DNA from: Archangium violaceum
Lineage (GTDB): Bacteria; Myxococcota; Myxococcia; Myxococcales; Myxococcaceae
Length of the DNA: 64,000 bases
Reading direction: 5' to 3'
Assembly (NCBI RefSeq): GCF_016859125.1
Contig: NZ_CP069338.1
Span: 6,077,501-6,141,500 of the forward strand
How positions within the stretch are numbered: position 1 is the stretch's first letter; each line of letters begins with the position of its first letter. Made by a program: the position numbers and the translations under genes. A model generated the notes under the pieces. The model was not told the origin of the DNA. It was given only the letters and a program-made list of their open reading frames with translations, and did no database searches. Shown in pieces: positions 61,219 to 64,000 of the stretch.

Positions 61219-62751
61219 TTGACCATGCGTCTGATGCGGCGCTTTCCCCGCATCTGCGATGCGCTTGGGAACTCGAGGGTGGGAACGCTCGTGAGGCTCG
61301 GGACCCAGGATGCGTTGACTGGGGGGCTGACGTCTTCCAACCAGCTCCAGATGCACTGCGAGTCCATCCTGCGCACCGCGAGCAGCCTTCGCCACCTGTC
61401 CTACGCTTCCTGGGCAGGTGCTACCCTTTTCGCCAACCCCGGTGACAGGGATGTACGGCTCCTGTGTGATGCGATCTGGACTGCCGTCAACGTGCTCTCG
61501 GCGTCTGAGCTCCAGGACGAGCTGGGTGGATGTGAGGAAGGCCCGGAGTTGCGTGAGCCAGGGGAGACTCTCTCCCCTGTTCAGAAATGCCTCGAGCCGG
61601 CAACCACGACATTCGAAGGAGTGAAGATATACATCATCGCCTGGGGGAGCCACGAACCCATTCAATGGAGAGCGGCCCCGGACGTCATGGCCGAGTCGGC
61701 GATCCGATCGATCTGGAAGTATTTCCGGGGGGTCGAGGAGCAGTGCAGGAAGAACGTCCTCATTCCTCTGTTTCCACACTTCAAGGCGATTCTCGACGTG
61801 GCGGGTCTCCCTTTCCCGACGAGACTCCTGCGCTTCGACGAGTCGCTCCATCAGATGATTGGACATGCAGCGCTCATCGGTGAATACCACCATGAGGGAA
61901 TCATCGGTGACTATGCCTGCCTGAGTCATACGGGAGGAGATCCGGGAATCAGGAAACAGCCACTCGGTTCCCTGTTCGACAACTTCATCATCGCACGCAT
62001 GAATCCCGTCGATGTCACCACGACCCACGCCTGTGATGGAGAATGGGATACGCCCGGCAAGCTGGCGTGGCGGCTCCTCAACCAGGCCGCACCGCGAATC
62101 AAGAAGCTGGAAATCCAGGGGGAGGCGGGTCATCAGGCTTTCAAAAACCTGAGGAAGATCAAGGAAAGGGTTGATTTTCACTACTACGGCCTCAATATGA
62201 AAGAAATCATCGTGGATTGCACAGACGAGGATTGTGCGCGGAATGCAGCGGAGTGCCGGGCGGACGGTGGGGAGGGCGCGGTCAGGCAGGGGCGGAGTGC
62301 GCTCCGGAAGAACGAACTGAACATTTCTGGTGTTGTTTCCGGGCGGGATCTGAACGTCAATCTTTCGGGCGGTTGTGCGAACATGGTGGCGTCGGTCCTT
62401 CAAGCCGTTCTCACGTCCGTCGGGCAGGAAGCGCTCATCTCCGAGGCCATTCCCGAGGCTGCTCATTTCGAAATCGATATCCCCGAGTCCCTGCGGGAAA
62501 TCAGCATTCCCATCGTGACGGGCGAGGACGCTTTCGTGGGAGACACTCTCCTCGATGAAGACGTGAAGGGGGCGCTCGAGCAGATCAGGAAGGTCATCGG
62601 GGCGGCGCCCGATGCATCGACGAACGGAATACCCGTTGAGTTCTATGATCCCACGATGTGGTATGACGCGATGGGGGACGACCCCGCCTCCCTGGCGCAC
62701 TTGCGCGGCGTTGTTCGTAAGTGGGATCCCAGCCGCTCCGGCGCCCATTGA
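61219..62751 (+). CDS. Large hypothetical protein with possible early amber codon
   Basis: About 510 residues from TTG 61219 (ATG 61225 is the next choice). No signal peptide. The start TARRTEIEARLTMRLMRRFP resembles the N-terminal helix of myxobacterial DUF4123/T6SS-linked proteins, but this is weak. Later: FEGVKIYIIAWGSHEPIQWR, RMNPVDVTTTHACDGEWDT and DCTDEDCARNAAEC. In the same frame, ATG 61150 begins MMKVDRH, followed by TAG (61171-61173) and then LESFTTARRTEIEAR. If CAG has mutated to TAG the native start is 61150 and the gene is a nonsense mutant or restarts internally. GC is lower than in neighbours. Confidence 0.6.
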   Translation: MTMRLMRRFPRICDALGNSRVGTLVRLGTQDALTGGLTSSNQLQMHCESILRTASSLRHLSYASWAGATLFANPGDRDVRLLCDAIWTAVNVLSASELQDELGGCEEGPELREPGETLSPVQKCLEPATTTFEGVKIYIIAWGSHEPIQWRAAPDVMAESAIRSIWKYFRGVEEQCRKNVLIPLFPHFKAILDVAGLPFPTRLLRFDESLHQMIGHAALIGEYHHEGIIGDYACLSHTGGDPGIRKQPLGSLFDNFIIARMNPVDVTTTHACDGEWDTPGKLAWRLLNQAAPRIKKLEIQGEAGHQAFKNLRKIKERVDFHYYGLNMKEIIVDCTDEDCARNAAECRADGGEGAVRQGRSALRKNELNISGVVSGRDLNVNLSGGCANMVASVLQAVLTSVGQEALISEAIPEAAHFEIDIPESLREISIPIVTGEDAFVGDTLLDEDVKGALEQIRKVIGAAPDASTNGIPVEFYDPTMWYDAMGDDPASLAHLRGVVRKWDPSRSGAH

Positions 62752-62814
62752 GTGGGGGGCCCAGGTGGACTGAGCTGGCCCAAGGCACATGGCCCACCCT
62801 GTCCGCTGTCGCCC

Positions 62815-63005
62815 AAGAGCCATGGGAGTCATCCTCTGGAGTCCACTCGCGGGCGGGTGGCTGTCCGGCAAATGGCGCAGCCCGCCAACCAGCGCAAGCT
62901 CGAGGCGGCTGATGCGCTGGGCCGGCTGGCCGACGAGGCGGGGATGTCGCTCGTCCACCTCGCCATCGCCTTCGTCATCAACCACCCGGCCGTGACCTTG
63001 GGGGC
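62815..63005 (+). pseudogene. Aldo/keto reductase fragments
   Basis: The frame from ATG 62822 gives MGVILWSPLAGGWLSGKW, a conserved AKR strand-loop. A different frame then gives NQRKLEAADALGRLADEAGM and SLVHLAIAFVINHPAVT, the last helices of the same family. A deletion with frameshift has removed the part between. It is a dead gene in an otherwise empty 420-bp stretch. Confidence 0.7.
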
Positions 63006-63172
63006 GGCAAGCTCATGCTCCGTGAGCATCGTGGAGCAGGGCGCGCCGCTCAGTTCTTGGGAGTACCCGGGGACTTCGCGGCATCGTCGAACTCGGCCTT
63101 GGGTGCACCACGCGTAGCTCCCGGCACCGCTCAGCTCGACCGGACCTGTCGGCCCTACCTGTTTCCGGCTGG

Positions 63173-63808
63173 TTGCCCATGAGATGGACCGAGGCGAGCG
63201 GCTATGAGTTGTGGCGCAGCGATGAAACATCCGAGGGGACGCGACTGGTGAAGGACCCCATCCCCGGGCCAACGGGGGGGTTGAGGAGCGGGTCCATGTT
63301 CGCACTCGAGCCGGAGGGCCGATTGCTGTTCGCCGCGTCGGACGCGCGCGGCGGGTTGGCGCTCTGGGTGTCGGATGGGACCGAGACGGGGACCCGTATG
63401 GTGGGAGATATCGCACCGGGGGCACGCTCCTCGAATCCGTGGATCATTTCCCGAAGCGGTGATGCCGTATTCGTCGGTGCGGATGACGGCATCCATGGCT
63501 TCGAGCTGTGGCGCCTGTCCGTACGGCTGCTCGACGACATCACCCCGCCCACCGTGAAGTGCCCGGCCGACGTGACGGCAGAAGCCGTAGGGTCTTTGGG
63601 TGCCCCCGTCACCTACGAGGGCGCGAGCGCCTCGGACGACCTGACCCCGAAGCCGACGTTGGCGTACAGCCACGCGCCCGGCTCCGTGTTCCCGATCGGA
63701 AAGACCCGCGTCGGTGTGGTGGCACGCGATGGGGCCGGCAACTTGCTGCTCGGCTGGATGTCGGCCCGGCGTCGCCGTGCCTCGTCATCCAGGCCTCGCG
63801 GGGCATGA
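63173..63808 (+). pseudogene. Fragment of an ELWxxDGT-repeat/HYR-domain surface protein
   Basis: The frame contains repeated units SGYELWRSDETSEGTRLVKD, LALWVSDGTETGTRMVGDIA and GFELWRLSVR, the ELWxxDGTxxGT repeat of myxobacterial secreted proteins. A HYR-like domain follows (TPPTVKCPADVTAEAVGSLG through GKTRVGVVARDGAGN). There is no signal peptide and no strong ribosome site, so the 5' part is missing. The last codons (SARRRRASSSRPRGA) are unlike the family and suggest a broken end. Confidence 0.65.
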
Positions 63809-63853
63809 AGATTCCGACGTCCACCAGGAGTGGGCAGTAGGGGATTCATCTGG

Positions 63854-63878
63854 GAGGAGGCCGCCGTCCGGCCTCCTC
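63854..63878 (+). terminator. 9-bp stem-loop near the window end
   Basis: GAGGAGGCC (63854-63862) pairs perfectly with GGCCTCCTC (63870-63878), loop 7 nt. It follows the surface-protein fragment by about 45 bp. No T run follows; candidate terminator. Confidence 0.4.
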
Positions 63879-63889
63879 TCCCGCCCACT

Positions 63890-64000
63890 CGAGCAGACGT
63901 GCCCGCCATCATCGACGAGCACCTCGTGGGGGGCCGCCCGGTGGAGCGGCTGCTGATGCCGTTCTCCCAGAGCTGTGCGCCACACTGGTTCTCTCACCGT
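63890..64000 (+). other. Possible 2Fe-2S ferredoxin-like coding end (partial)
   Basis: The frame reads RADVPAIIDEHLVGGRPVER, then LLMPFSQSCAPHWFSHR, running off the window. The first part is typical for the tail of the thioredoxin-like 2Fe-2S domain of NuoE/NuoF-type proteins. There is no start codon after the hairpin, so it may be another fragment rather than the beginning of a gene. Confidence 0.35.

Overview
The window is 64 kb of very GC-rich DNA with strong G/C bias at third codon positions. The gene content points to a fruiting myxobacterium of the Cystobacter/Archangium/Myxococcus group. Supporting features are a cytoplasmic Ser/Thr kinase with a TolB-like and TPR tail, an RpoH-class sigma factor, many lipoproteins, a PilX/PilY1 pair, an ELWxxDGT/HYR repeat fragment and a candidate Sit-type lipoprotein toxin. 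No intact rRNA, tRNA or CRISPR array is seen.

Layout. 0-6.3 kb holds the kinase, a DEAD-box helicase with three RNA-binding repeats, and a divergent sigma-32-like factor. 6.3-13.2 kb is mostly single hypothetical or enzyme genes: a six-bladed-propeller dehydrogenase lipoprotein, a YkgJ-like Cys cluster protein, a nucleotidyltransferase, a metallo-beta-lactamase-fold hydrolase and a Memo protein. 13.2-19.9 kb has a stand-alone ketosynthase and membrane proteins on the minus strand, facing a DUF4159 plus VWA/GATase-like membrane pair on the plus strand.

20-23 kb is an accessory island: a palindromic repeat with a tRNA 3' fragment, a lipoprotein with a PD-(D/E)xK motif plus a partner gene (proposed toxin/immunity), an IS21-family remnant, and an NTF2-like gene cut by it next to its TetR-type regulator. 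23-33 kb carries small oxidoreductases (NmrA-like, SDR, DUF1772, double ABM), an AraC regulator, two almost identical SoxR/MerR-type operator boxes, and one ISAs1-family insertion with clear inverted repeats and an 11-bp target duplication. 33-38.7 kb has an Ala/Gly-rich repeat protein, a B12-binding radical SAM enzyme, and a secreted GH43-ricin-lectin enzyme behind two LacI-type operators. 39-47.6 kb has PilX/PilY1, an outer-membrane barrel, a coiled-coil lipoprotein, an AI-2E exporter and a deletion scar of a Czc-type RND system.

47.7-55.5 kb is the best defined metabolic unit: a LysR regulator divergent from kdgD, alpha-ketoglutarate semialdehyde dehydrogenase, a GudP-like MFS permease, gudD and a porin. 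Together they would take up D-glucarate and convert it to 2-oxoglutarate. 55.6-60.2 kb follows with a GlcD-type FAD oxidase, a secreted sulfatase-fold hydrolase, a DeoR regulator and a fused DUF4406-Nudix protein. The last 4 kb is mostly gene debris (epimerase, aldo/keto reductase and ELWxxDGT/HYR fragments) around one large hypothetical gene that may carry an early amber codon; the window ends inside a possible 2Fe-2S ferredoxin-type gene.

All functional names rest on motif reading and family knowledge. No database search was run.
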